Source: Diphasiastrum complanatum (taxonomy: Eukaryota > Streptophyta > Lycopodiopsida > Lycopodiales > Lycopodiaceae). Taken from it: a DNA stretch of 64,000 nt. Below the pieces are notes generated by a model. It saw only the letters and a program-made list of their open reading frames with translations, was not told where the DNA came from and searched no databases. The translations under genes and the position numbers were made by a program. Below, piece by piece: positions 32,779-43,429 of this stretch. Position 1 is the stretch's first letter. Every line of letters begins with the position of its first letter. The stretch is taken from NCBI GenBank assembly GCA_029204225.1, contig CM055102.1, positions 11,109,245-11,173,244 on the forward strand, written 5' to 3'.

Positions 32779-34853
32779 CAGCTAACAAGAATTGGTTCAG
32801 TAGTTTGAAGGTGTTGGATAATGGAACATCTATTTCACAAGCAAATGGTGAGGTGTGCATGATCAAGGGGATAGGCACCGTTTCAATCCAACTACCTGAT
32901 GGCAAAAGCAGGATGATCAGGGAGGTACTTTACGTACCAGGTTTGAAGAAAAATCTTCTTTTTGTTGGAGTCATTACTGATCAAAAGTTGAAAGTAGAAT
33001 TCTCCCATGATCGTTGCTTTGTGAAGGATGCGAACCAAAAGCTCAAAGTTATTGCGGATGGAGTAAGAGAGCCCAATACAAAATTGTACATGTTGAATGC
33101 TACAATCAAGGAGCAACATGGACTTGTATCATCCATTCCTTCGCAAACTGAGTTGTGGCACAAGAGGCTTGGTCACTTGAACTTGGGAAGCCTCAGTTTG
33201 ATGAGAAAATTGGAGATGGTAACAGGATTGCCTACCATAGAAGATCACCTGAAATTGATGTGCGAATCTTGTGTATATGGGAAGCAGCATCGAGAGAAGT
33301 TCAATAAACGGGGTGTTGCAAGAGCAAAGAACATCCTGGATTTAATCCACACAGATTTATGCAGGCCTATGAGGACTATGTCCTTCGGTAAAGCCTTATA
33401 TTTCATGACCTTTATTGATGATATGTCACGTAAAACGCGGATCTACTTCTTGAAGAAGAAATCGGATGCATTTGATAACTTCAAGAGCTTCAAAGCATTG
33501 GTCGAAAATCAAACAGGTAGGAAGATCAAAGTCCTAAGATCAGATAGTGGAGGTGAGTACAAGTCTAATGACTTCAATGATCTTTGTGATCAATGTGGGA
33601 TTAAAAGACAATTTACGCAAGCTCATACTCCTGCTCTCAATGGTGTAGCTGAGCGCAAGAATCGTACGATTGTGGAAAGTGCCAAATCTATGCTAGCTGA
33701 GATGAAACTACCAAAAGATTTTTGGTCAGAAGCATGTAGCACGGCAGTCTATCTTCAAAATAGAAGTCCTACCATTGCCATACCAAAGATAACACCTGAG
33801 GAAGCATTCACGAAGAAGAAGCCAAAGGTGAACCACTTGCGAATCTTTGGATTTAAGGCCTTTGTACACATTCCTAAGGAAGAGAGACGTAAACTTGATG
33901 TAAAAGCTATCAAGTGCATATTCCTAGGATATGATGATCGTGTGAAGGGCTATAGATGTTTTGATCCAGTCGAAAACAAAATTCATATAAGCCGTGATGT
34001 TATCTTTGATGAATCCAAGATGTATGAAGACGAGGATACTGAGAAGATAGACACATCCAGCGGGAAAGATGGTATAGTGAGGATACCACCTGATGGTGAT
34101 CCATTCATTGACCTTCCAAGTGATGAACATGAGGATACATCTCAAGATAATACTACTCAACCTCAAGAAATAGGTTGGAGAAGTAGGGACAAACATTTTG
34201 GTGCAAGAAGGATTGAAGTTGCAAGTGACAAACGCAAGGAGAAGGATGTACTGTGGGATACATTTTCACCAGGAAGCCGATCACCTGACAGAAAGCTCCC
34301 TAAGTGGTTTGAGAGATTGTTGGAGAGCCGCAACATAGATGACTTTCTAGGATCATCTAACCAGGGAGAGCTACGAAGATCAACAAGAGAGAAGATACTA
34401 CCTGAAAGGTATGAAGCAAATTATGCTCTCTTATCTAGCATTATTCAAAGCAAAGAACCTTCGACTTATGGTGAAGCGAAGGATGATGACATTTGGGTCA
34501 AGGCCATGGGAGAGGAGATGAAGTCAATTGCTAACCATAGCACATGGGACTTAGTAGAACCACCAGTTGGCAAAAAACCCATTGGTTGCAAATGGGTATA
34601 CAGGACCAAGTACCATGCAGATGGAAGTATAGCAAAACACAAAGCAAGATTAGTGATCAAAGGGTACGCACAAAATAAAGGCATCGACTATGAGGAGACC
34701 TTTGCGCCGGTTTGTAAGTGGAATACTCTACGTCTACTTATTGCTTTAGCTTCACATTTTGGTTGGCCTTTGCATCAGATGGATGTGAAATATGCTTTTC
34801 TAAATGGTGAGTTAGAAGAGAAGTGTTCGTGGATCAACCTGAAGGCTTTGTAA
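32631..34853 (+). pseudogene. copia-B pol: protease, integrase and first part of RT
   Basis: A long frame (740 codons from the first Met, which is internal). Protease site WYIDSGATRHMT (32748 on), GAG-pre-integrase WHKRLGHLNLGSLSLM, integrase with LIHTDLCRPM, RSDSGGEYKS and NGVAERKNRT (D,D,E intact), then RT with GCKWVYRTKYHADGS and KARLVIKGYAQNKGIDYEET. It ends by a single frameshift after MDVKYAFLNGELEEK; the expected continuation FVDQPEGF is in the next frame at 34823. Its openness over 2.2 kb agrees with a moderate age. Confidence 0.9.
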
Positions 34854-35968
34854 CGAAAGGACAGGAAAATAAAGTATGTCGCTTAAAGAAAGCGCTTTAT
34901 GGTCTTAAACAAGCACCACGTGCGTGGTATAGCAGGATTGATGCCTACTTTCGTTCAAAGGGGATGGTGAGAACACATTCTGATCCAAATCTATATGTCT
35001 TATGCTTTGATGGAATGATTGCTTTGATTGCTCTTTATGTTGATGACTTGATCATTACGGGAAATAATCAAGAGATGATAGACATGATCAAGAAAGACCT
35101 CATGGAACAATTTGAGATGACAGATCTCAGCATGATGCATTACTGCCTTGGAGTAGAAGTGTGGCAAAAAGGACATGAAGTGGGTTTAACACAGGTGAAG
35201 TATGTCAAAGAGTTGCTGCACAGGTTTAGGTTGCAGGATTGCAAACCAGTAAACACTCCTATTGAACCAGGTAAAAAGCTTTCTAAGCTTGATGAGTCAC
35301 AGTCATTTGATGCTACGCTATATAGACAGTTAGTAGGGAGCTTGATTTACCTTACCACGACTAGACCAGATATATGCTATGTTATTGGTATTGTAAGTCA
35401 GTTTATGGCAGCACCTACGGAAACGCATTGGAAGGCAGCTAAACGCATTTTGCGTTATGTGAAAGGCACTTCAGAGTATGGCTTGATTTACAGGAAGCAT
35501 GATGGTTTACCGGATGCGGACAAGGGAGGTGAGTATGATGATTGTAGATCCACCACAAGATATATATTCCAGTTTTGTGGTAGTTGCTTTTCCTGGTCTA
35601 GTAAGAAGCAAAGTACAATTGCTCTTTCCACCATAGAAGCAGAGTATAAGGCAATGTGTAGTGCTGCACATGAAGCTATATGGTTGAGACAAATCTTGGA
35701 AGAAATTGGCATGAAGCAGAAAAATCCCACGACTTTACATAGCGACAGTCAAAGTGGCATTCAGCTAGCAAAGAATCCAGTGTTCCATGCGAGAACTAAA
35801 CACATTGAGATTTAGTATCACTTCATACGTGAGAGGCTGCTGAGTCGTGAAATTCATGTTGTTCATTGTAGCACAGAAGAACAACTAGCTGATATTTTCA
35901 CTATGCCACTTATTGGAGAAAAGTTTGATAAGTTTAGATCAAAGCTTTCTGTACCTAAAGTTTGTTGA
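34823..35968 (+). pseudogene. copia-B RT palm and RNase H
   Basis: Continues RT with VCRLKKALYGLKQAPRAWY, the catalytic LYVDDLIITGN and the RNase H part FSWSSKKQSTIALSTIEAEY. A TAG at 35813-35815 follows TKHIEI. The readable sequence then goes on in the same frame with YHFIRERLLSREIHVVHCST and ends at a stop near 35968 (SVPKVC). The RNase H first Asp region (YDDCRSTTRY) is altered. With a repaired frame this would join the 32631 frame. Confidence 0.88.
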
Positions 35969-36021
35969 CTTTAAAGCTATGTATATGACTGTATAAAAAG
36001 TGATTCTACTTTAAGGGAGAG

Positions 36022-36296
36022 AGTTAGAATTAAAGTTAGAATCACTGTGTTACTATACTGTGGGTCCTATCAGTGAATAAGGATCAGTTGGCCTCGCCAC
36101 GAGGCAAGTCGACGGGACATGCGTCCCGCCAACGACAACCTGGGTCATGCATGGGTTGCCTGAGTGAACAACTATATGTACAATGTAATTTCATTTTGAG
36201 AAATACAGTTGCTATGTGAGCTTGTTGTGGAGAGTGTTTTTTGTCTGTACTACTGTGTGGCATGATCTGTGTTCCTGTGCAAAGCAAATTCTAAGT
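36022..36296 (+). repeat. 3' LTR of copia-B
   Basis: 275 bp. It differs from the 5' LTR by about a dozen transitions and an extra GTTTTTTGTCTGTACTACT-type segment near 36235-36254. Confidence 0.9.
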
Positions 36297-36301
36297 CCAG
36301 T

Positions 36302-36945
36302 ACCCTATACCCAAGCAACATGCGACTATGAGACTCAAAAACATCATTAACAACTTTATTTACTTTCTGTTACAAAGGTCACCACAGGCCGGTGACTTAG
36401 CCATTTCTGTATTTACAAGAAGTACATCTATAAGTAAAAACAGTAAACAACCGGGACAGGGAGTAAAAGCTGTAACTTCCCTTCCTCCCTCAGTTTTGGT
36501 TGTATGAGATCCTAAGAGGAATATTCTCTCTCCCAAAGGAGATTATATATACTAGTGGAAACTCGCCCATCTCCTAATGGAATTTCTTGATTCTTGAAGC
36601 CAAAATTCCCTCCTCTCTTGTATTCATCACCATGGCTTGGGGGCTAAGTGGTTAGGGTATTGACTAGTTACTTCACGTTGGTTGGGAGGTTTGGCTCCAC
36701 AAACGTCCTTTTGGTAATTGCATGCAACATGATCTAGTCAGATCTTCGCATGGCGATCCTTACACTAAGCCAAGCAAAGGAGGAGTAAAAGCATCTTGAT
36801 CTTTATCGAATCATACAGGTAAAGCTTCTAGTATTTAACACTCAATTTGGAAGGATATAATTTGTAGACTTACATTAACGAAAAGCTAGGGGGTCATGAG
36901 ATTTGTAGTGAAAATGACTTAGGGATTTAGAGCTAGAGCTAGAGT

Positions 36946-36946
<1 letters not shown>
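36302..36946. other. Flank downstream of copia-B
   Basis: No gene. The segment near 36630-36710 (TGGCTTGGGGGCTAAGTGG, then GGTTGGGAGGTTTGGCTCC) resembles LTR ends at 11545-11610, suggesting that an interrupted LTR ends around 36770. Confidence 0.4.

Positions 36947-37019
<73 letters not shown>
36947..37019. repeat. (CT)n microsatellite
   Basis: About 36 CT units, first of several CT/GA tracts upstream of the transporter gene. Confidence 0.95.
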
Positions 37020-37021
<2 letters not shown>

Positions 37022-37106
37022 GGAGTCACTAATCCATCTCGGTGAAATGCACTTGAAATGTACTTCATTGGTCGTATATGCCTTTCGGCATGGACAAGAC
37101 GTTTAT

Positions 37107-37110
<4 letters not shown>

Positions 37111-37187
<77 letters not shown>
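37111..37187. repeat. (CT)n microsatellite
   Basis: About 38 CT units. Open frames through it encode Ser-Leu repeats and are artefacts. Confidence 0.95.
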
Positions 37188-37191
<4 letters not shown>

Positions 37192-37193
37192 CA

Positions 37194-37442
37194 GCCACAT
37201 GACGGAGGCTGCCACCGGTGGTTGCCTTTGGTGGCAGCCTCCAAAATGTGGGGGCAGGCCACATGTCGGAGGTAGAGTGCTACCTCTGACTGTGTCAGCA
37301 TAGTGCTGTCAACCGGCAACAGGCTGCCCTGCCTCCGAAAGTTGGCTTTTTTCACCTTCGATGACAGAGCGAACCTCCGGAGGGAGGAGGGAGGTAAGAG
37401 GAACTATTTTAAAAATATTCTCTCCTACCTCCGTCATGTGGC
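37194..37442. mobile_element. MITE-like hairpin element (candidate)
   Basis: A perfect 15-bp inverted repeat, GCCACATGACGGAGG at 37194-37208 and CCTCCGTCATGTGGC at 37428-37442, bounds 249 bp. Inside is a perfect 13-bp stem, GGAGGCTGCCACC (37204-37216) and GGTGGCAGCCTCC (37230-37242), and a second palindromic segment near 37395-37431. It has no coding capacity. CT tracts flank both sides, so a target duplication cannot be read. Confidence 0.5.
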
Positions 37443-37448
37443 CCTACC

Positions 37449-37450
<2 letters not shown>

Positions 37451-37488
<38 letters not shown>
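37451..37488. repeat. (CT)n microsatellite
   Basis: A near-pure CT tract with one CCC interruption at its start. Confidence 0.92.
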
Positions 37489-37539
37489 AGCTACAAAGTC
37501 ACTATATGCTCCCTCTCACTTACAATAGATTGTTGAGTG

Positions 37540-37619
37540 CTCTCACTTATTCATCAAAACAAAGAGTACTTTTGCAACACTCTCACGTATTCATCAAAAC
37601 AAAGAGTACTTTTGCAACA
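37540..37619. repeat. 40-bp tandem duplication
   Basis: CTCTCACTTATTCATCAAAA plus CAAAGAGTACTTTTGCAACA occurs twice head to tail, with one T/G difference. Confidence 0.95.
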
Positions 37620-37889
37620 ATCTTGTCTACTATACTTTCAATAAATGTTGCAATATGGCAAGACTTGGTTGGCTTGTTGTCATCTACACACGTGCCTACA
37701 GCTCCAACTAACCCTTGCCACACACAAGACATGATTTAGAGGTTGCCATAAAATGGCAACTCCTTTGCATGCACTTTGGGGGGTGCAATGTGCCCCTTAA
37801 ATTGGGGAGCTCCCTTCACCAAGCAGCCTCTATTCTTGTTGGGTTGGGTGGGGGAACGTGCCCTTAACTTTAGGGATCTCCCTTGGCTT

Positions 37890-37891
<2 letters not shown>

Positions 37892-37922
<31 letters not shown>
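37892..37922. repeat. (GA)n microsatellite
   Basis: About 15 GA units, 200 bp before the transporter start codon and probably in its 5' UTR or core promoter. GA/CT tracts are bound by plant BBR/BPC proteins, but a regulatory role here is only inferred. Confidence 0.9.
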
Positions 37923-37925
<3 letters not shown>

Positions 37926-38123
37926 GTCTCGAGCAGGCTCCATGGCCTTGCAGCTCGAGGGAGGGAGGACACACACGCCTCCTTCCTTCATCTCTGCTGC
38001 AACCTCAAGGAAAATCATCCATCGATCTTTATTTACCTTGTCAATTCTGAACAACACTAGTAGTATGTAGTTGCAGCAGCAGGCATCTCGTCCAACGCTC
38101 ATGAACGCACAAATTGGCGAGCA

Positions 38124-39947
38124 ATGGGCTGTTGGGTTGATGCAGCCTGGGCAATTGTAAGCAGCGGGTGGATGGTGCTGGTGGCAAGCATCTGGATCGA
38201 ATGCTTCGGCGGTGCCTCCTACAATTTCAGTCTTTACTCTCAGAAAATCAAGGCAGCTCTCGGATACAACCAGCAGACCCTAGACACCCTCGCTTTCTTC
38301 AAGGTTCTGGGCACTACTCAGGGTATTTTTTCTGGCTTGCTTTATGATTATTCCTCGCCTTTGATTGTTCTTGCTGTTGGAGCCCTTCACAATGTAATTG
38401 GGTATTTGATGCTGTGGCTTTCAGTCACTGGCCGCATCTCCTCTCCTAGCGTTTGGGAAATGTGTCTGTTTGTCTTCATTGCAATAAATGGGCAGACCTT
38501 TTTTGGTACTGCTACGGTGGTTACATGTGTGAAGATCTTTCCTGCAGATAGGGGAACTGTGATAGGCCTTCTCAAGGGTTTCATGGGAGTAAGTGGTGCA
38601 ATCATGACACAGTTCTACTACTTTTTGTGTGGAAGTGATGCAAATTCTTTTCTTTTGATGCTTTCTTGGCTCCCAACTGTGTGTGTTCTCAGCGTAATGT
38701 GGATGGTGAAACCTTTGAAGACCGTTGAAATTGTGAAAGCAAAAGAGTTCAATTTTTATTTTTTATCGGGTTTGTTAGTCTTCCTGGCAGCTTATCTTCT
38801 CTCAGTTTTGGTGGTGGAGAGCACTTTCATTCTGGATTACAGCTCCATTGCTTCAGTGTGCATCATCATGCTTTTAATTTTGGTATTTCCGTTCTGGGTG
38901 GTGCTAAAATCTGTTCTTTTTAACACAGTGCCTCCGCCAGAACAGTGCGAGCCGCTTCTCTGTGATGTTGATCAACAATCTGAAGTACAAGGTCAGTTAT
39001 GGTTTAAAGAACATACTGTGGGTGTTGCAGATGAAATCAATAACAACTATTTGAAACGATTGGGCACTAGTTCGAACAAGATTCGGATGAAAGAAAATCC
39101 GGAAGAATTTCCACACAGAATAGATTTCCATGCAGGTACTGAGGATTGTGTGTCTCAAACCCAGCAGTTAGCTGCGTACTCTCTGCCCTCCATAGGAAAT
39201 GATCTAACAATCCGGGAAGCACTTTTCTCTGCGGACTTTTGGCTGCTCTTTATGGCCATAGCCTGTGGGGTAGGATCAGTGAGCTCTGCCAATGATAATT
39301 TGGGGCAGGTGGGCCTATCCTTGGGATACTCTGAACTTGGTATTAGTACCTGCAATTCACTGACCTGCATTTTCACCTGTCTGGGTCGGCTTGGAGCTGG
39401 AATTTTATCTGATCATTGCTTGCATGCGTTTGGCACACCCAGGCCTGCCTTTGTAGTATTGTCAATGGCAGCTGTATCAGTCGGGCATGTGCTCAATGCA
39501 ATTCCAGTGCCAGGTTCTCTTTACCTTAGCTCTGTCGTAATAAATTTCTTTGATGGCATGCAGTGGTCACTCATGTTTTCAATAACATCTGAGCTTTTTG
39601 GCCTGCCAAGTTTTGGCACGTTGCTCAATATAGTTTCCTGTGCCTGTCCTCTAGGAGCTTACATCATTTCAGTGCAGATCACGGGCAGGCTGTATGACAT
39701 GGAAGCTCAAAAAGAGGCAAACCTGGGCATTGTCTCCTTTCCATCAGACTACTATCCATTCCCCTTAAGTCCACAAAGCATTACAGATGTTGATTTTGCA
39801 AAGACTCTGACTTGCCATGGTTCTCATTGTTTCAGGGTTGCTTTTATTGCCATGGCTGGTTTTTCACTGCTGGGTGCATTCTTCGCTGCCATAATTGTAA
39901 GTAATACTCACAACTTCTACAAATCCTCGAGACTTGTTTCACAGTAA
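38124..39947 (+). CDS. Nodulin-like/NFD4-type MFS transporter
   Basis: A single uninterrupted frame of 607 residues. The N-terminal nodulin-like domain (about 10-260) begins with WMVLVASIWIECFGGASYNF, followed by KAALGYNQQTLDTLAFFK, and holds about eight membrane segments. A polar loop (about 265-355) follows, then the MFS C-terminal half with LTIREALFSADFWLLFMAI, a DNLGQVGLSLGY box, LGRLGAGILSDH and SLMFSITSELFGL. Length and layout fit plant NFD4-like membrane proteins (usually 540-620 residues). Family members are plasma-membrane or vacuolar carriers whose substrates are mostly unknown. Start: the first in-frame ATG in a fair context (GCAATGGGC). No intron is seen, although homologues often have one or two. 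The reading frame is fully intact, unlike its surroundings, so it is probably an expressed host gene; a processed retrocopy is the alternative. Confidence 0.93.
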   Translation: MGCWVDAAWAIVSSGWMVLVASIWIECFGGASYNFSLYSQKIKAALGYNQQTLDTLAFFKVLGTTQGIFSGLLYDYSSPLIVLAVGALHNVIGYLMLWLSVTGRISSPSVWEMCLFVFIAINGQTFFGTATVVTCVKIFPADRGTVIGLLKGFMGVSGAIMTQFYYFLCGSDANSFLLMLSWLPTVCVLSVMWMVKPLKTVEIVKAKEFNFYFLSGLLVFLAAYLLSVLVVESTFILDYSSIASVCIIMLLILVFPFWVVLKSVLFNTVPPPEQCEPLLCDVDQQSEVQGQLWFKEHTVGVADEINNNYLKRLGTSSNKIRMKENPEEFPHRIDFHAGTEDCVSQTQQLAAYSLPSIGNDLTIREALFSADFWLLFMAIACGVGSVSSANDNLGQVGLSLGYSELGISTCNSLTCIFTCLGRLGAGILSDHCLHAFGTPRPAFVVLSMAAVSVGHVLNAIPVPGSLYLSSVVINFFDGMQWSLMFSITSELFGLPSFGTLLNIVSCACPLGAYIISVQITGRLYDMEAQKEANLGIVSFPSDYYPFPLSPQSITDVDFAKTLTCHGSHCFRVAFIAMAGFSLLGAFFAAIIVSNTHNFYKSSRLVSQ

Positions 39948-41345
39948 CTGAGCATCAAAGATGGACCTCATGTCAGTGTCTTAAATTTCAAAACAGAACT
40001 GTAAAAATCATATCACTTCTTCTAATGCTATTAATCACATGCAAAGTCAAATATAATAAGAAACAAATTTGTATACTGCTTGTCTAGCTTAGGAGAGTTG
40101 CCATGGTCATTCCAATGCAGAAGATTACTTACCTTTTATGTAAAAGGTAATGCATTAATATCCAAGGGCCTAGACCCCAGATTCACTAAGAGTTCGCCTT
40201 AAAAGTGGGAAAACCCAAGTAGGCCATGCCAATTTCCATTTATGGAACATTATTTGGTGCTTTGATGGTGCATTGATACCTAGGTTTAAGATTGGTATTG
40301 CAATCGATGGCTTGGAGGTACACTGCAAAGTGTAATTAAATGATGAATCTTGAAATAAATTATTGTGCTACTGATTTGTTCATCTCTTATTCTCTAGTGT
40401 GTTTTTGACATTGGCTTCCACATTTTGGCATGGACCGTCATGGAAATATAATAAATTATGAAAGCCTTTGATGGTCCTTGAGCGAGTCTTCATTGATGGC
40501 CCCATTGATTGAGTTCCAAGATCATGGTACATTTGAATTTCAATGGTTCTAGCTTTTTGGATAAGGTTGGGTGATCTAGCTTTTGGGTAAGGTTCAAGGT
40601 TACACCCCGATTCGAACCGGCCGGTTTTCTCTGATGTTCAAGTCATATATTCACTGTACATATACTTAATAGCTAAACAATTTCCTCTAAATTTAAGAGA
40701 AATGTAGTAAGTTGTAGCTATATCCTGGGTACAAGGATCTGCTTGCTAAGGAGACATGGAGTTGGAACTTGCCACTTGGAACTTAGGGTTTAGGAGTATA
40801 ACTAAAATTTGAGCTCAGAGCTGATAATAGTGACTAATGACTAGTGACTAGTCACAGTTTGATATGGATAATGGTAGCTAGGTAGAGTCTAGACCGTAGG
40901 ACCGTAGATTGTAATTTGTAATTTTGTTTCAAAGTTGAAAGTTGAAGTTCAAACTTTTTTGCAAATTGCAATGTCGAGATCGGAGAAAAGAATAAACAAG
41001 AAGGTTATATGTTTGAGTCTCTTTGAGAAGGCCAAAAAAATTCAGGTTAAAATCTTAGATTCATCATTTAACATTGAACATTTTATATGTAACATAATAC
41101 ATTAAATACCAAAATCAAAATTGTAAAACCATTAGTAATTATTGAATCATGATATTAGATAATCGACTAACAGACTATAGTAAACTTTAGGAATCATTAG
41201 AATCCATAATATATCATGATTCATAACATAATAGTAAAATTACATATGCCAGGTGCCTCATGAGTCCGGTCACCAATGTAATGCCACATGCGACATGTCT
41301 GATAATAAATCATGATGTGTAAACAGCTCAAGAGTCAATGCTCAT
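39948..41345. other. 3' flank of the transporter gene
   Basis: AT-rich, no further gene. AT-rich stretches near 40050-40070 could serve for polyadenylation, but no site can be fixed. A tract near 40598-40620 resembles a tRNA T-arm and was rejected as a tRNA. Confidence 0.45.
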
Positions 41346-41395
41346 TCTACAGAGTCCAGATACTAGTAACTAATCTATAATGTACACTGAGCACT

Positions 41396-41690
41396 CTAAG
41401 CTCTCCTACGCCTGAGTCTCCTCCTACTCGCTGGTGCTGTGGAGCCTGGTGTGGTCTCTCGAGTGGCAGCTGCGAAATCCTCATCGGAGGCAGAGGTATG
41501 ATGCCCCTCATCCTCGTTCCCACTCTTCTCGGACTCCTCATCCACATACTCCTCCTCCTCTGAGGACTTTGACCCTAACAATGCCTCAAACTCAGACTCG
41601 TCGTCAGGGTTGTGAGCACAAGAGCTCGTACCCTCTCATGTCCCTCGCACTCTGCTCGAGTGACAGGTCCTGCACACAAGGAGGGACAAA
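41396..41690 (-). pseudogene. Acidic C-terminal exon-like fragment, reverse strand
   Basis: On the reverse strand a splice-acceptor-like TGTGTGCAG precedes DLSLEQSARDMRGYELL. In a second frame the sequence continues with an acidic, Ser-rich stretch (ESEFEALLGSKSSEEEEYVD, then ESEKSGNEDEGH) and ends with a basic tail, SRRRLRRRRA. A frame change between the two parts suggests a broken last exon. It could be the tail of a transposase or a nuclear protein; no domain is recognised. Confidence 0.35.
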
Positions 41691-42272
41691 CGTATTATTG
41701 TCTGCAAATTAGGAAATTACAATAATTACTTCGTTAATTCAAGACCTTAGACAAGTGACACACTGTCAACTTTGAACTGACAAGCAGCAACCTGCAAGCC
41801 TGAAGTGACAAGTCAGAAGCATGCAACATCAAGTTGTCAACTGTCATGTGCCAATCTTAGCAATCAAACATCTAATCCACTCATTAACATCAAATCATAA
41901 TGGAAATACAAGAAATAAAGAAATTATTGAAGAAATCAAGAAACTAGACAAAGATAGTAAAGCTTTACCAAAAATAGGCAAAGTAAGATCCATTATTCAT
42001 CATTATTGATCATTCACAAGATTAGGCCTAAAACTAGAGCATGATCATAGCTCTCATGTGATTGTAGGCACATGAACCATCAATACTATCAAGAAAGCTC
42101 TCAAAGAGAAGCTTCAAGATCACTAAAAGTTCAAAAATCACAACAGTAGAATAGCCTCCAAATTAGCACGACTTCCTCTATTTAGAGTACTCCATGTCTT
42201 TGTGTATGATGTGCCATAGGCCGCAACGATGGTGACGTGATCCCACAAGGGATCCCTATCTCTCAGCATGGT

Positions 42273-42274
<2 letters not shown>
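41691..42274. other. No gene recognised
   Basis: The short plus-strand frame at 41821-42009 has no recognisable domain. Confidence 0.4.

Positions 42275-42366
<92 letters not shown>
42275..42366. repeat. (CT)n microsatellite
   Basis: About 46 CT units, the longest tract in the window. Confidence 0.95.
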
Positions 42367-42368
<2 letters not shown>

Positions 42369-42879
42369 GAGTCTCTAATATCTATGTAGTATGTCCTAAA
42401 TTCTAAATTCTAATCTAATTTCGAACTTTAACCACTAACTTCTAACTCCTAAGTTCTAACTTGACATGTTACCTCCATGTTTACAACAAGACTGTTGTCG
42501 GTCATGCAACATACACTTACATAGATATATAGATATGCCACTAGATCATTTTCATGAGATACATGTATATCCAAAATAGTCACAACCCTACTTGAGGTCC
42601 CTACTCCATATTCAAGTAGCTAGCATATGATCCTTGGGTTGGTCGATTCATTATATACTTCCTACATTCTTCGTGAAGATGTGTGCTCTTCTTGGTGTGA
42701 TTGTCCTCGTAGAGATACATGTTTTGTAGTGGTTCGTATGCATACCCAAGTATCATCCATAATAGACTCATTGTTGATGACAATTCTTCACGAATCGTTC
42801 CATTAAAATTCTTGGGCCATCGCATAGCTTGATAAAATATCATGATGCTATTCAACATCAATGGATTACATTTCTCATG

Positions 42880-43169
42880 TTTTGGCTTATTGAATCTCCT
42901 CTATAATGTGCACGAACAGGAAGAGAGAGTTGTAGAATCATGAGAGAGAAGACCCTGAGTTTGCTAGTCTTAATCTTGTGGGTGTGCCAAAATCTGGCTT
43001 TCCAAATGTGAGTGGGATCCGAAAGGTTCCATTTGGCATTAAACCAAGAGAAATTAAAGTTCGGCTCCTTGATGGCGAAGAAAACGGAAGAGTAGGAGAT
43101 TTTACCAATTTTGTCCAAAGCTTTGAAAAGCCACTTAGAACAATGATCCGAAGAAGAGGAGGTGGAAAG
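42880..43169 (-). pseudogene. LINE-like fragment, downstream part (interrupted by the GAG-only element)
   Basis: Reverse-strand reading gives SSSDHCSKWLFKALDKIGK, FNAKWNLSDPTHIWKARFW and TSKLRVFSLMILQLSLPVRA. The pattern 'IW...... KLR.F.W...LPV.A' resembles the C-terminal zf-RVT region of plant LINE reverse transcriptases. It continues at 44994-45200 across the inserted GAG-only element. 42367-42879 holds only a short unassigned frame (42601-42861). Confidence 0.45.
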
Positions 43170-43429
43170 TGTTGGTGTCAAATAAAACACACTTGTGTTT
43201 CTTGTATTTGTTGACATCATCAATTTGTCTCTGAACCTGTCAATCCACATTATCTAGTTCTTGGCATGTACTCTTCTCATTTGAATATATAAACAGCCCA
43301 TGAGACTGGCTGTGTATGGTCGTTTCCTCATCAAGCCTCTCTTGTTTCTTCTCTGAGTTTCTTGTTTCTTTTCTGAGTTTCTTTACGTAGCTTAACTAGC
43401 AGTCATCCTTTTGGTAGCTAAAGCTAACA
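43170..43429 (+). repeat. 5' LTR of the TR-GAG element
   Basis: TG...CA ends, with AATATATAAACA near 43284 as a likely TATA box. The sequence after it reads AGGTTATGGGCCC, not the TGGTATCAGAGC site of the other elements. Confidence 0.93.

Larger units (their letters stand above)
30321..36296 (+). mobile_element. Ty1/copia element with non-TG/CA ends (copia-B)
   Basis: LTRs at 30321-30580 and 36022-36296, flanked by CCAGT at 30316-30320 and 36297-36301. An iMet primer site directly follows the 5' LTR. A purine tract (AAGGGAGAG) precedes the 3' LTR. The LTR ends are AGTTAGAATT and AATTCTAAGT, an imperfect 10-bp inverted pair, without TG...CA. The internal part has a leader of about 1.3 kb, a broken gag, and a pol with one long frame (740 codons), then one frameshift. 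LTR differences are about a dozen, nearly all transitions. Confidence 0.92.

Noticed and set aside
37020-37303. Open frames with long Ser-Leu repeats
   Set aside because: Translation of the (CT)n microsatellite; all frames are open by composition.
40598-40622. tRNA-like T-arm (GGTTCGAATCGGGG on the reverse strand)
   Set aside because: No acceptor stem, anticodon arm or A box can be placed around it.
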